A DNA stretch of 37,705 nt. Source: Blautia glucerasea (GTDB lineage: Bacteria; Bacillota; Clostridia; Lachnospirales; Lachnospiraceae). The translations under genes were made by a program, and so were the position numbers. The notes under the pieces are model-generated. The model had not been told where the DNA came from. It was given only the letters and a program-made list of their open reading frames with translations, and did not search any database. The number at the start of each line of letters is the position of its first letter. Position 1 is the stretch's first letter. Location: positions 1-37,705 of the forward strand of contig NZ_JAAITU010000041.1 of NCBI RefSeq assembly GCF_013304385.1, read 5' to 3'. This document shows positions 8,364 to 16,016 of the stretch, piece after piece.

Positions 8364-9110
8364 CTACCACCATTTAATTAATTCAGTAACTTCATTTCTA
8401 AGTTTAACAAACTCCGGTGCTGCAATATCTCTTGGCCTTGGAAGTTCATTTATCAGTGTTTTCTTTACTGTAGTCGGTTTGTTGGTCAGAACCATAATCT
8501 TATTTCCTAAATAAACCGCCTCTTCAATATTATGGGTAATGAACAAAACCGTCGTCCCTGTCATCTGCCACAGTTTTACCAGTTCATCTTCCAGTTTGAA
8601 TCGAAGCTCAATGTCCAGCTGTCCATATGGTTCATCCATCAAAAGAAGTTCCGGTTCTGTTGCAAATGCCCTTGCAATACTTACTCTCTGAAGCATACTT
8701 GCAGAAAGCTGTTTCGGATAATATTTTCTATATTTTGAAAGACCTACGATTTCCAGATACTTGTCTACCTGTTCCTTTTTTCTTGCCTCAGGGATTTTCT
8801 TGATATCAAGACCAAAACGTACATTTTCCTCTACAGTAAGCCATGGCATGGTGGAATCTCCCTGAAAGATGTATGCAATATTCTGCTTTTTCGGATCTAC
8901 CTGTTCTCCGTTTAGAAGAATTTCTCCATCTGTAATGTCATAAATCTTTGTAAGGCTGTTCAGGAATGTTGTTTTTCCACAGCCAGTAGGACCAACTACA
9001 CACAAAAGATCTCCGTCCTCTACATCAAAAGACATATCATTTAACACAAGCAGGTCTCCAAATTTCTTTGTCAGATGATTTACTTTTACCTTCGTCTTTT
9101 TTTCACTCAT
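8364..9110 (-). CDS. ABC importer ATPase A (SsuB/TauB type, atypical signature)
   Basis: 248-aa nucleotide-binding subunit of a nitrate/sulfonate/taurine-type importer. Walker A is G40-P-T-G-C-G-K-T, the Q-loop glutamine is Q83, Walker B is LLLMDE (155-160) and the switch histidine H193 is present (FITHNIEEA). The signature motif is LSASM (135-139) instead of LSGGQ/M, losing both glycines. The C-terminus keeps the TauB/SsuB-like LPRPRD motif. It is encoded just after ATPase B, and the two defects are complementary (see findings). It energises uptake by the two permeases upstream, on the cytoplasmic side of the membrane. Confidence 0.93.
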   Translation of the reverse strand: MSEKKTKVKVNHLTKKFGDLLVLNDMSFDVEDGDLLCVVGPTGCGKTTFLNSLTKIYDITDGEILLNGEQVDPKKQNIAYIFQGDSTMPWLTVEENVRFGLDIKKIPEARKKEQVDKYLEIVGLSKYRKYYPKQLSASMLQRVSIARAFATEPELLLMDEPYGQLDIELRFKLEDELVKLWQMTGTTVLFITHNIEEAVYLGNKIMVLTNKPTTVKKTLINELPRPRDIAAPEFVKLRNEVTELIKWW

Positions 9111-9124
9111 TGGATACCCTCTCC

Positions 9125-9907
9125 CTATAATGTGCTGTCCAGAATGCTGGTGATCTCTTTACGGAGAGCCAGGAATTCCGGTGAAACCAGATTTCTCGGT
9201 CTTGGCAGATCAATCTTATATTCTTTTTTAACAGTCGCCGGGCAATTTGTAAGCACCAGTATTCTGTCTGCCAGGTACAGAGCTTCTTCTATATTATTTG
9301 TAACAAAAATAACCGTTCGTTTTTCTGCTTCCCAGATTCTCTGCAGTTCCTCCTGCATAAGATATCTTGTCTGTGCATCCAGTGCTCCGAATGGCTCATC
9401 CATAAGCATTAGCTTTGGTTCATTACAATAAGCACGGGCAATACCTACTCGCTGCCGCATACCTCCTGACAACTGTACCGGGAAAGACTTTTCAAATCCG
9501 CTCAGCCCCACAAGATCAATATATTTCTGTGCACGTTTCTGTCTCTCTGCTTTTGGAACTCCTGCCATTTTCAATCCATATTCTACATTTCCCATTGTGG
9601 TCATCCAGGGAAATAATGCAGTTGACTGAAACACAACTCCCCTGGAGGAATCTGGCTTGGTAATTTCTTTTCCCATAAATTTCATACTGCCAGCTGTTGC
9701 TTTTTCAAATCCTGCAATCATATTAATGATTGTCGTCTTGCCACACTGTCCAGGTCCAAAAAGAACCAGAAACTCGTTTTCTCTTGCTTCTAAATCTAAA
9801 TTTTGAACTACCGGATGTTCGCCCTCCGGAGTAATAAAAGTTTTGCTCACATTTTTACATTCTACAATATTATTGTGATTTATTTTCCGCTCTTGTTCCA
9901 TCGGCAT
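9125..9907 (-). CDS. ABC importer ATPase B (SsuB/TauB type, switch His lost)
   Basis: 260 aa. Walker A is G51-P-G-Q-C-G-K-T-T, the Q-loop is VVFQS, the signature is canonical LSGGM (146-150) and Walker B is LMLMDE. The switch-loop histidine is replaced by asparagine (N204 in FVTNNIEEA); I re-read this from the minus strand as GTT ACA AAT AAT ATA. The ATG at 9907 has GGAGG 7 nt upstream and overlaps the end of the permease gene by 28 nt, so translation is coupled. It pairs with ATPase A under the two permeases. The C-terminal LPRPRNLVSPEF is typical of the family. Confidence 0.93.
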   Translation of the reverse strand: MPMEQERKINHNNIVECKNVSKTFITPEGEHPVVQNLDLEARENEFLVLFGPGQCGKTTIINMIAGFEKATAGSMKFMGKEITKPDSSRGVVFQSTALFPWMTTMGNVEYGLKMAGVPKAERQKRAQKYIDLVGLSGFEKSFPVQLSGGMRQRVGIARAYCNEPKLMLMDEPFGALDAQTRYLMQEELQRIWEAEKRTVIFVTNNIEEALYLADRILVLTNCPATVKKEYKIDLPRPRNLVSPEFLALRKEITSILDSTL

Positions 9908-10671
9908 AATACATCCTCCGCCCTTCGCATTATAATCGCCAGAATATAACCAACAACACCGATCATCACGATTCCAGAAAGAATCTGTATCATATCATTG
10001 TTATTCATTCCGGCTACGATCATCCATCCAAGTCCTTCTGAAGACCTTACCATCTCGGCAGCTAGTACAGTTGCCCAGCTGCTTGAAATAGCAACTTGTA
10101 ATCCTGCAAAAATATTTGGCACTGAAGCAGGAAGCACGATGGTAGTAAAGATTTTACGTTCACTTGCGCCAAGCATTCTTGCTGCATTGACAATTTCCGG
10201 ATCAACACTTCTGGCTCCAGCCATAGAGTTCAACGTTGTATTAGAAAATGATGCCAGAAAAATCAAAAAGATTTTTGCATCTTCGCCAAGTCCAAACCAA
10301 ATAATAGAAATCGGGATCCATGCAATCGGAGGGATCGGACGGATAATTCTGAATAATGGATTAAAAATCGCTTCTGCAATCCGATACCATCCCATTAAAA
10401 GACCAAGCACCACACCAACTAACGAACCAATTATAAATCCAATCATTACTCGTAACAGACTATATCCTGCATGTGCCAGAATACTATGGCGTCCAACTTT
10501 TCCCACAATACCTGTGCCTACAGCCTTCAATACATCAAAAGGTCCAGGAATGAGTAATCCAAGCTGTGTAGCCTGTGTCCCCCAGTACCATAAAATGATA
10601 AATGCTCCTATGGATACCACTGCACAGACAGCACCTATTGATTTTTCAGATAGTTTTTTTCCATTTGTCAT
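9880..10671 (-). CDS. ABC importer permease 2 (SsuC/TauC type)
   Basis: 263 aa with about six membrane segments (BPD_transp_1). The cytoplasmic coupling loop carries the EAA-like motif AARMLGASERKIFTTIVLPASVP. The segment RPIPPIAWIPISIIWFGLG is characteristic of nitrate/sulfonate/taurine permeases. It overlaps the first permease by 4 nt (10668-10671) and ATPase B by 28 nt. Two non-identical permeases and two non-identical ATPases imply a fully heteromeric transporter; many relatives are homodimeric. Confidence 0.94.
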   Translation of the reverse strand: MTNGKKLSEKSIGAVCAVVSIGAFIILWYWGTQATQLGLLIPGPFDVLKAVGTGIVGKVGRHSILAHAGYSLLRVMIGFIIGSLVGVVLGLLMGWYRIAEAIFNPLFRIIRPIPPIAWIPISIIWFGLGEDAKIFLIFLASFSNTTLNSMAGARSVDPEIVNAARMLGASERKIFTTIVLPASVPNIFAGLQVAISSSWATVLAAEMVRSSEGLGWMIVAGMNNNDMIQILSGIVMIGVVGYILAIIMRRAEDVLCRWNKSGK

Positions 10672-11453
10672 TTTGCATTCATTCCTTTCGCAACATGAAT
10701 TTCCACCAGATGAAGCAACGCATCAAATATTGCTCCTACTGCGCCAATAGCCAGCATTCCAACAATGATGATATCCGGTCTGGAAATTGCCCTTGCCTGC
10801 TGGATCATATAACCAAGTCCTTTTGTGGATGCAAGGAGTTCAGCTGCAACCAACGCTGTCCAGGATGTTCCCAGAGCTACTCGAAGTCCTGTAAAAATCA
10901 TTGGAAGTGCGGTCGGTATTGCGATTTTAAAAAGCTTCTGACTGTCTGATGCTCCAAAAACATCCCCCACCCACAAGTGTGTTTCTTTTGTCTGACGTAT
11001 TCCTGTGTAGCTGTTTACAATACAGGCAATCAACGCACCCAGAAAGATAACTAATGCTTTTGATGTAATTCCAATACCAAACAGCAAAATAAACATTGGA
11101 ATCCATGCAAGTCCGGGAATCGGACGAACCAGGTCAAACAATGGTCTTACAAATCTGTCTACCCATTTATTCCATGCCATTGCTATACCAAGCGGTACCC
11201 CTACGAGTGCGCCCAATGCATATCCTAACAAGGCAACTTTAATACTGGACCACAGATGTGCCTGCAAGGTTGCTCCATCAGGAGCTTTCGTATGCAGCTT
11301 ATCTAAGAACGTATTGAAAACTTTTACCGGTCCCGGAAATACTGTTTCTGATTTCATATGAAATACATTGATACACAGAAACCAGATTAGAATTACTGTA
11401 CAAACTGAGACAACGGAAATGCAAAAATATTTCATTTTATTCTTTTGTTTCAT
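10668..11453 (-). CDS. ABC importer permease 1 (SsuC/TauC type)
   Basis: 261 aa, about six membrane segments, with the family landmark RPIPGLAWIPMFILLFGIG. Its coupling loop is VGDVFGASDSQKLFKIAIPTALP, where the usual AA before the glycine region is replaced by GD. It is 42% or so alike in layout to permease 2 by eye, but I did not align them. It follows the binding-protein gene across a 94-nt gap containing a strong hairpin. Confidence 0.92.
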   Translation of the reverse strand: MKQKNKMKYFCISVVSVCTVILIWFLCINVFHMKSETVFPGPVKVFNTFLDKLHTKAPDGATLQAHLWSSIKVALLGYALGALVGVPLGIAMAWNKWVDRFVRPLFDLVRPIPGLAWIPMFILLFGIGITSKALVIFLGALIACIVNSYTGIRQTKETHLWVGDVFGASDSQKLFKIAIPTALPMIFTGLRVALGTSWTALVAAELLASTKGLGYMIQQARAISRPDIIIVGMLAIGAVGAIFDALLHLVEIHVAKGMNAK

Positions 11454-11476
11454 TTTTACCCTCCATATTTTCTCTT

Positions 11477-11536
11477 AAATCACTTGTGGGACTGATTTTC
11501 AATTCTATTGAATTAAAATCGTCCCACAAGTGATTT
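11477..11536 (-). terminator. Long intercistronic stem-loop between binding protein and permease
   Basis: AAATCACTTGTGGGAC (11477-11492) pairs perfectly with GTCCCACAAGTGATTT (11521-11536). The loop itself pairs further (GATTTT/AAAATC and CAATT/GAATT). There is no long U-run after it on the minus strand. It therefore looks more like a partial terminator or mRNA-stabilising hairpin that would give more binding protein than permease. Confidence 0.8.
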
Positions 11537-11547
11537 TTCATTTCCTA

Positions 11548-12594
11548 TCAGGATTCTGCATTTCTGCTTTTCACTGTTTCAATAAAAGATTTATCAATGC
11601 TATTTTCTACATTTTTAATATCGTCATCTGTGAGCATTTCCTGATCTACATAGAATTTTCCGATATTCAGCATAAATGCGCCTAACGGATTCTCATCTGT
11701 ATCTACAGTTTCACGTGTAAAGTAATCTTTTACTGCAACTTCCGTACTCATATCTGAATCACTATATGTAATTCCTTCGTCAGCATACCACTGCACAGCA
11801 ACTTCTTTTCTCTCATCTTCATTTGCCATAATATCTTCACAGGCTTTATAGTAGCATTCCAGGAACAGTGCCAGATCATCTTTTCTTTCTTCTGCCACAT
11901 CATTTTGTGTGAAAATGGTATCAATAATCGGACTGTCAGAAACCATATTCATATCACATACTTTAACATAACCTTCTTCTTCAAGCTGATTGGTATATGG
12001 CATTTTATTGGCAACAAGATCTCCCTCGCCTGTAACAAATGCCTGATATGCCTGCGGATAATCCATAGAAACCATGCTGAAATCATCTGCTGTCAATCCA
12101 AAATGTTCCATATACTTAATAGCCTGATAGTGGGCTGTTGTTGCCAGAGGCCCTAAAATGGAAGCTCCTTTTAATGTTTCCGCACTTCCAATAATTCCAT
12201 CCTCATCAGCGCCTGCTTTAGCTATGTCACTATCTTCCCTTACATAAATGGATTCGCCGCCAGTTGTGATAACACCGTCGCCAATATACGTGTACATTCC
12301 TGTTCCAAGGGCATAAATAGAAGCCATTCCACTGACAGCCACATCCAGTTCTCCTGCTGCCATTGCTTCGTTGATCGGTGCACCAGTTGCAAAAATCTCA
12401 AGATCTACATCTAAGCCCGCATCCTCAAAATATCCCTTTTCCTGAGCCCAATGTACCGGAAGGCCAAGTGCATTTGCCATTGTTCCAACAATCAATTTCT
12501 CTCCAGAACCTTTCAGTTCATCTGCGCTTACCGGAACAGCCATTGTTCCTGCAAGCATGCAAGTTGCTACTACTAATGCCACTCTTCGCTTCAT
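11548..12594 (-). CDS. Substrate-binding protein of the organosulfate ABC importer (SsuA/NMT1-like)
   Basis: 348 aa, PBP type 2 fold of the nitrate/sulfonate/taurine group. GLPVHWAQEKGYFEDAGLDVDL is close to the family's first-strand motif, followed by ATGAPINEAMAAGELDVAVSG. The signal peptide is MKRRVALVVATCMLAGTMA with a probable signal-peptidase-I site after VSA (before DEL). There is no lipobox cysteine: at the expected spot the sequence reads LAGT. This is unusual for a Gram-positive binding protein, which needs an anchor. The ATG at 12594 follows an AGGAGG-type site. It is the first gene of the operon and has its own strong promoter and operator. Confidence 0.92.
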   Translation of the reverse strand: MKRRVALVVATCMLAGTMAVPVSADELKGSGEKLIVGTMANALGLPVHWAQEKGYFEDAGLDVDLEIFATGAPINEAMAAGELDVAVSGMASIYALGTGMYTYIGDGVITTGGESIYVREDSDIAKAGADEDGIIGSAETLKGASILGPLATTAHYQAIKYMEHFGLTADDFSMVSMDYPQAYQAFVTGEGDLVANKMPYTNQLEEEGYVKVCDMNMVSDSPIIDTIFTQNDVAEERKDDLALFLECYYKACEDIMANEDERKEVAVQWYADEGITYSDSDMSTEVAVKDYFTRETVDTDENPLGAFMLNIGKFYVDQEMLTDDDIKNVENSIDKSFIETVKSRNAES

Positions 12595-12638
12595 GTAAAA
12601 ACCTCCTGTTATTCTTTTTTACTGTCTTCTTTTGCTTT

Positions 12639-12693
12639 TGAATACGTATTCATTTGATGTTTTATTTATACCATAAATAATAATTATTGTCAA
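12639..12693 (-). promoter_or_regulatory. Promoter and 14-bp palindromic operator of the organosulfate operon
   Basis: Minus-strand TTGACA at 12693-12688, a 17-nt spacer and TATAAA at 12670-12665. Twelve nucleotides downstream lies the perfect palindrome TGAATACGTATTCA (12639-12652), with the central CG step typical of LacI-family operators. The neighbouring LacI gene is the obvious regulator. A CcpA cre site is an alternative, as the palindrome differs symmetrically from the cre consensus. Confidence 0.85.
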
Positions 12694-12851
12694 TAAGTTT
12701 CCTTTTATGTTCTGTTTTTTTGGTTATATATAACATTTTGATTTTTTATTTTTGTAGAATCTGCATATTTCTTTATTATTTTTGTTTGCATTATATTCTT
12801 TTTTATGCATCTTGTACATTTTGATTCAGGCAGCCAAAATCTATAATCCAT

Positions 12852-12880
12852 AAAAAAAGCAGGTTCCAAAGAACCCGCTT
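12852..12880 (-). terminator. Rho-independent terminator of the second LacI gene
   Basis: On the minus strand AAGCGGGTTC-TTTG-GAACCTGCTT is followed by seven or so U residues. It lies 5 nt after the stop codon at 12885 and separates the regulator from the binding-protein promoter. Confidence 0.9.
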
Positions 12881-12884
12881 CTAA

Positions 12885-13910
12885 TCAAATTGTTGTATCC
12901 CGGATTTCCAAATGTGGCTTGATCCATTCATGGGCACTTATAGTTTCTCCACTGATCAGTTTCAACAGAAGTCTGCATGCCTTACTCACCATAGTGTCAA
13001 CTTCAACATGTACTGTACTCATCTTAGGTATCAACACAGATGACAACGGTACATCATCCATCCCCAATACCTGAACCTGCTCTGGAATTTTTATATTTAG
13101 ATTCCTCAGAGCCTGTACAACACCAAGCCCTACAATATCACTATAAGTAAAAATAGCTGTTTTTTCTTTTGTAAACTCCTCTATATTCTTAGCGATACAC
13201 TCATATGCACTGCCGATTCCGATTTTACAATTAAAGATATCCTTTTCTTCCAAAACGTATCCACATTCTTCTAAACCATCACGATATCCGTCCATACGCC
13301 TCTTGGCATCCGATTTTTCATCACTTACTGTTATATGGATTTTTCTGTATTCGGGAAATCCACCATAATATTTTCCTGCGATATAGCCTCCATAATAACT
13401 GTCTGAAAAAAAATAATTCAGGTTTTCACGTATCTTACTACCTGCATTCATCATAAACACACATGGAACCTTGAACTCCTCAATAAGCTTGATTTCATTA
13501 TCAGACAGTTCCATTCTCAATACAAGAAATCCATCTACTTTTTTCTTACGGACAATTCTCTCAAAGCTGGAAAAATCATCAGCATCACGATCATAATAAA
13601 TAACCATAATATCATAATCAAAATGGCTTAATTCCTTCTGGATCTGATCATAAACATAGGCAAGCATACAATTTTCAGTCATACCCACAAAATGCTTTGG
13701 AAACATTATTCCTATTGTCCCTGTTTTACTTGTCCGCAAGCTTTGTGCCTGACTGTTAAGCTGAAAATTGTACTCCCTTGCCTTACGCAAAATATATTCC
13801 TTTTTCTCTGGAGTCACCAGATCACTATTATTTAATGCCCTTGAAACCGTTGACTGCGACACGCCAATCAACTTGGCAAAATCTCTTGACGTCATTCCTT
13901 TTTTATTCAT
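12885..13910 (-). CDS. LacI-family regulator of the organosulfate operon
   Basis: 341 aa. The N-terminal HTH is TSRDFAKLIGVSQSTVSRALN, with a hinge around LNSQAQSLRTSKTGTIG and a C-terminal ligand domain ending in LEIRDTTI. It is preceded by a fair promoter (TTGCTA-17-TATAAT, 13989-13961) and ended by a clear terminator. It stands directly upstream of the importer/sulfatase operon, whose promoter has a LacI-style palindrome. That palindrome is not repeated in front of this gene, so autoregulation is not evident. LacI regulators usually sense sugars or their derivatives, which hints that the sulfated substrate is carbohydrate-like (inference). Confidence 0.92.
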   Translation of the reverse strand: MNKKGMTSRDFAKLIGVSQSTVSRALNNSDLVTPEKKEYILRKAREYNFQLNSQAQSLRTSKTGTIGIMFPKHFVGMTENCMLAYVYDQIQKELSHFDYDIMVIYYDRDADDFSSFERIVRKKKVDGFLVLRMELSDNEIKLIEEFKVPCVFMMNAGSKIRENLNYFFSDSYYGGYIAGKYYGGFPEYRKIHITVSDEKSDAKRRMDGYRDGLEECGYVLEEKDIFNCKIGIGSAYECIAKNIEEFTKEKTAIFTYSDIVGLGVVQALRNLNIKIPEQVQVLGMDDVPLSSVLIPKMSTVHVEVDTMVSKACRLLLKLISGETISAHEWIKPHLEIRDTTI

Positions 13911-13960
13911 TCCATTCCCCCAAATAACACATTACAATAAAAATCGCCCTTTTATTTGTA

Positions 13961-13989
13961 ATTATAACCAAATTTTCAGCTATTAGCAA
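13961..13989 (-). promoter_or_regulatory. Promoter of the second LacI gene
   Basis: Minus-strand TTGCTA at 13989-13984, a 17-nt spacer and a consensus TATAAT at 13966-13961. Confidence 0.7.
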
Positions 13990-14054
13990 TATTATTTTTG
14001 ACAAAATATGCAATCAAACAAAGCATTGCCAGACCGGCTGGTTTTGGTGTAGAG

Positions 14055-14111
14055 TATATATTAAATGGAGAGCTGACAAATTTCGCCCTCTATTGACGAA
14101 ATGCAGTCTCC
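14055..14111 (+). promoter_or_regulatory. -10 region and structured leader of the PfkB kinase gene
   Basis: TATATA/TATATT at 14055-14062 is a plausible -10 box with no good -35. Beginning near the expected transcript start, 14067-14111 folds into a three-part stem: GGAGA/TCTCC, CTG/CAG and ATTTCG/CGAAAT around an 11-nt loop. The true ribosome site (AAAGGGAG) follows near 14140. Confidence 0.5.
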
Positions 14112-14151
14112 AGATTACTAATACATCTGAAATAATAAAAGGGAGAAACAT

Positions 14152-15093
14152 ATGGAACAGCCAAAAATTCTTGTAGTGGGAAGTATCAATATGGATCTTT
14201 TTGTAAAAGGTGCCCATCGCATTCCCTCCTATGGTGAAACCATCCGATGCGGCGAATACGGTTTTGCTTCCGGTGGAAAAGGATCCAATCAGGCCTTTGC
14301 AGTTGCCCGTCTAGGCGGTTCTGCTATCTTTGTGGGCCGTATTGGAGATGATGATTATGGAAAAAAAGTAACCGCATCCCTAAGAAATGCTGGCGTTAAT
14401 ACTGACTATCTGGTAGTTGATCCAGACACCCAGACCGGACTTGCCTTGATGCCCATTGAGCCTGGTGCCGGACGATACGTCTGTTATGTTGCCATGGGTG
14501 GAAATGACCGCCTTTGTCCGGAAGACGTAAAAAAAGCCATGGACGCCCAGGCTTTTGATATGGTTCTTATGCAGCTTGAAATGCCTTTGGAAACCATCTA
14601 TGGCACCATAGAACTGGCAAAAGAACGTCACATTCCGGTATTTCTGGATGCAGGTCCTGCCATAGATATTTCCCTGGAACGGCTGAAAGGTCTTTTTATC
14701 ATTTCTCCTAACGAAGCCGAAACCTTTGGCCTTACCGGGATCTGTCCGGACACAGATGCAAACGCTTTCAAGGCTGCCCGGCTGCTTTATGAAAAGACTG
14801 CTCCCACATATGTGATCCTGAAGTTAGGTGACAGGGGGATTCTCCTTTATGATGGAAAAGAATCCCTCCGAATTCCCTGTTTTAAAGTTGATGCTGTTGA
14901 CTCCACCGCAGCAGGAGACACATTCGGTGCTGCACTTGCCATCTCCCTTTGTAAAGGGCTTTCCATGATGGATGCAATTCGCTATGCTCAGGCAGCAGCA
15001 GGAATTTGCGTATCCAGGACAGGCGCCCAGAGTTCTATCCCCACTCCGGAAGAAATCTGCCGATTTTTGGATTCCCATCCAAATCTGAATTAG
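14152..15093 (+). CDS. PfkB-family sugar kinase, ribokinase-like
   Basis: 313 aa. It phosphorylates a sugar, probably ribose or a ketose such as fructose, with ATP in the cytoplasm. GSINMDLFV and the substrate motif GGKGSNQA (41-48) are ribokinase-like. The C-terminal ATP/anion-hole motif is DSTAAGDTF, with the catalytic base D256. The ATG at 14152 has a good AAAGGGAG site. It stands alone between the organosulfate regulator (divergent) and a terminator. It could serve the fructan operon nearby, but nothing in the DNA ties it there. Confidence 0.88.
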   Translation: MEQPKILVVGSINMDLFVKGAHRIPSYGETIRCGEYGFASGGKGSNQAFAVARLGGSAIFVGRIGDDDYGKKVTASLRNAGVNTDYLVVDPDTQTGLALMPIEPGAGRYVCYVAMGGNDRLCPEDVKKAMDAQAFDMVLMQLEMPLETIYGTIELAKERHIPVFLDAGPAIDISLERLKGLFIISPNEAETFGLTGICPDTDANAFKAARLLYEKTAPTYVILKLGDRGILLYDGKESLRIPCFKVDAVDSTAAGDTFGAALAISLCKGLSMMDAIRYAQAAAGICVSRTGAQSSIPTPEEICRFLDSHPNLN

Positions 15094-15145
15094 TCCCATG
15101 CTCGCGGAAAGTTTTTATGTAATAGGAGCATTCCGACGCAATCAT

Positions 15146-15197
15146 AAAAAAGCGTGCATCCTGTGGTTGATAATGCCACACAAATGCACGCTTTTTT
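15146..15197. terminator. Bidirectional terminator after the PfkB gene
   Basis: AAAAAAGCGTGCAT (15146-15159) and ATGCACGCTTTTTT (15184-15197) form a perfect 14-bp stem, with GTGG/CCAC pairing inside the loop. A- and T-runs on both sides let it work in either direction. Confidence 0.93.
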
Positions 15198-15210
15198 ATG
15201 TAAGTCCTGT

Positions 15211-15336
15211 CAAGAATGCCTCGGCATTCTTGCTGCGAGGTGCGCGTCATGCAATTGCATGACATACTTCTCCTGCGCACCTCTGCAATCCTGCCGGAGG
15301 CTATATCAGCTGGGGGATTGACTCCCAGCTGATATA
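15211..15336 (+). repeat. Compound palindromic repeat, short copy (126 bp)
   Basis: It contains a chain of hairpins. CAAGAATGCC-TC-GGCATTCTTG spans 15211-15232. A GAGGTGCGC/GCGCACCTC stem (15237-15283) encloses the perfect 18-bp palindrome GTCATGCAATTGCATGAC (15246-15263). TATATCAGCTGGG/CCCAGCTGATATA lies at 15302-15314 and 15324-15336. A 179-bp copy in opposite orientation lies at 37152-37330. The first 117 nt are identical apart from one base. No protein is encoded. It looks like a dispersed REP/MITE-like element and may also terminate the flanking convergent genes. Confidence 0.9.
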
Positions 15337-15346
15337 CAGGCTGAAA

Positions 15347-15913
15347 TCATTTAATGGTCAGATCAAGGCAAAGCTTAGTTCTTTCAATATTACCCATTCC
15401 AATGTACAGGGTCTCGCCTTTTTTCAGCTTAACAGATGCTGTCCTGGATGGCAGGAATGTGTTTGCTGTGATTTTCTTAGTATAGCTCTTGCTGATGGAC
15501 CAGCTGTATGCAGAACAGATATACATTACATCTGTTTTCTTTTTGTTCAGCTTAATGGTCACACGGTCAAGACCATAATAGCCGTTTTTGTACAGGCTGC
15601 TATGTGCTGCAAGAATATCACTGGCAGAACTTCTTCCTCTTTTACGAAGATTTCCAAGTGTAATCTTGTAAGTCTTTGTTGCCGGTGCTTTAAATTTCAC
15701 ATAGCTGTATGTGGAGCTTTTCTTGGTTGCCTTTGGAAGTGTTACAACTGTCTTTCCCTTTTTCACTGCTTTTGCTTTTGTTTCCTTTGTAACAGCTGTC
15801 ACCTTTGCTGCAGCGCTTGCTTCCACTGGAAGTGCCAGTACCATGACCATTGCCAGAAGCAGTGCAAATACTTTTGTAAATTTTCTCTTTTTCATTTCTG
15901 TTGTCTGAGCCAA
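15347..15913 (-). CDS. Small secreted basic protein, unknown function
   Basis: 188 aa from a TTG start (15913) with AAGGAGAG upstream; the ATG at 15895 has no site. A Sec signal peptide (KKRKFTKVFALLLAMVMVLALP) is cleaved probably after EASA. The mature part is rich in lysine, threonine and serine. A segment like TYSYVKFKAPATKTYKITL followed by KLKKGETLYIGMGN resembles beta-sandwich pre-peptidase C-terminal-like domains seen in Firmicute surface proteins. No catalytic motif, cell-wall anchor or lipobox is seen. It follows GH32 in the same direction but has its own promoter. I do not recognise a specific family. Confidence 0.75.
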   Translation of the reverse strand: MAQTTEMKKRKFTKVFALLLAMVMVLALPVEASAAAKVTAVTKETKAKAVKKGKTVVTLPKATKKSSTYSYVKFKAPATKTYKITLGNLRKRGRSSASDILAAHSSLYKNGYYGLDRVTIKLNKKKTDVMYICSAYSWSISKSYTKKITANTFLPSRTASVKLKKGETLYIGMGNIERTKLCLDLTIK

Positions 15914-15931
15914 AGCTCTCTCCTTATATTA

Positions 15932-15982
15932 TTTGCAGTTTTCCTGCAAATATATATTATCATGCTTTGTTCATTTTGTCCA
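15932..15982 (-). promoter_or_regulatory. Promoter and leader hairpin of the secreted protein gene
   Basis: Minus-strand TGGACA (15982-15977), 17 nt, TAATAT (15959-15954). The leader then forms a perfect 7-bp hairpin TTTGCAG/CTGCAAA (15932-15950), which could stabilise the mRNA. Confidence 0.55.
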
Positions 15983-16016
15983 TATTTTTCCAAATTTCTG
16001 TAATTATCATATTTTT

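Noticed and set aside
15211..15336. CRISPR-like or short tandem repeats
   Set aside because: The palindromes differ from each other and are not regularly spaced with variable spacers; it is a single compound element.
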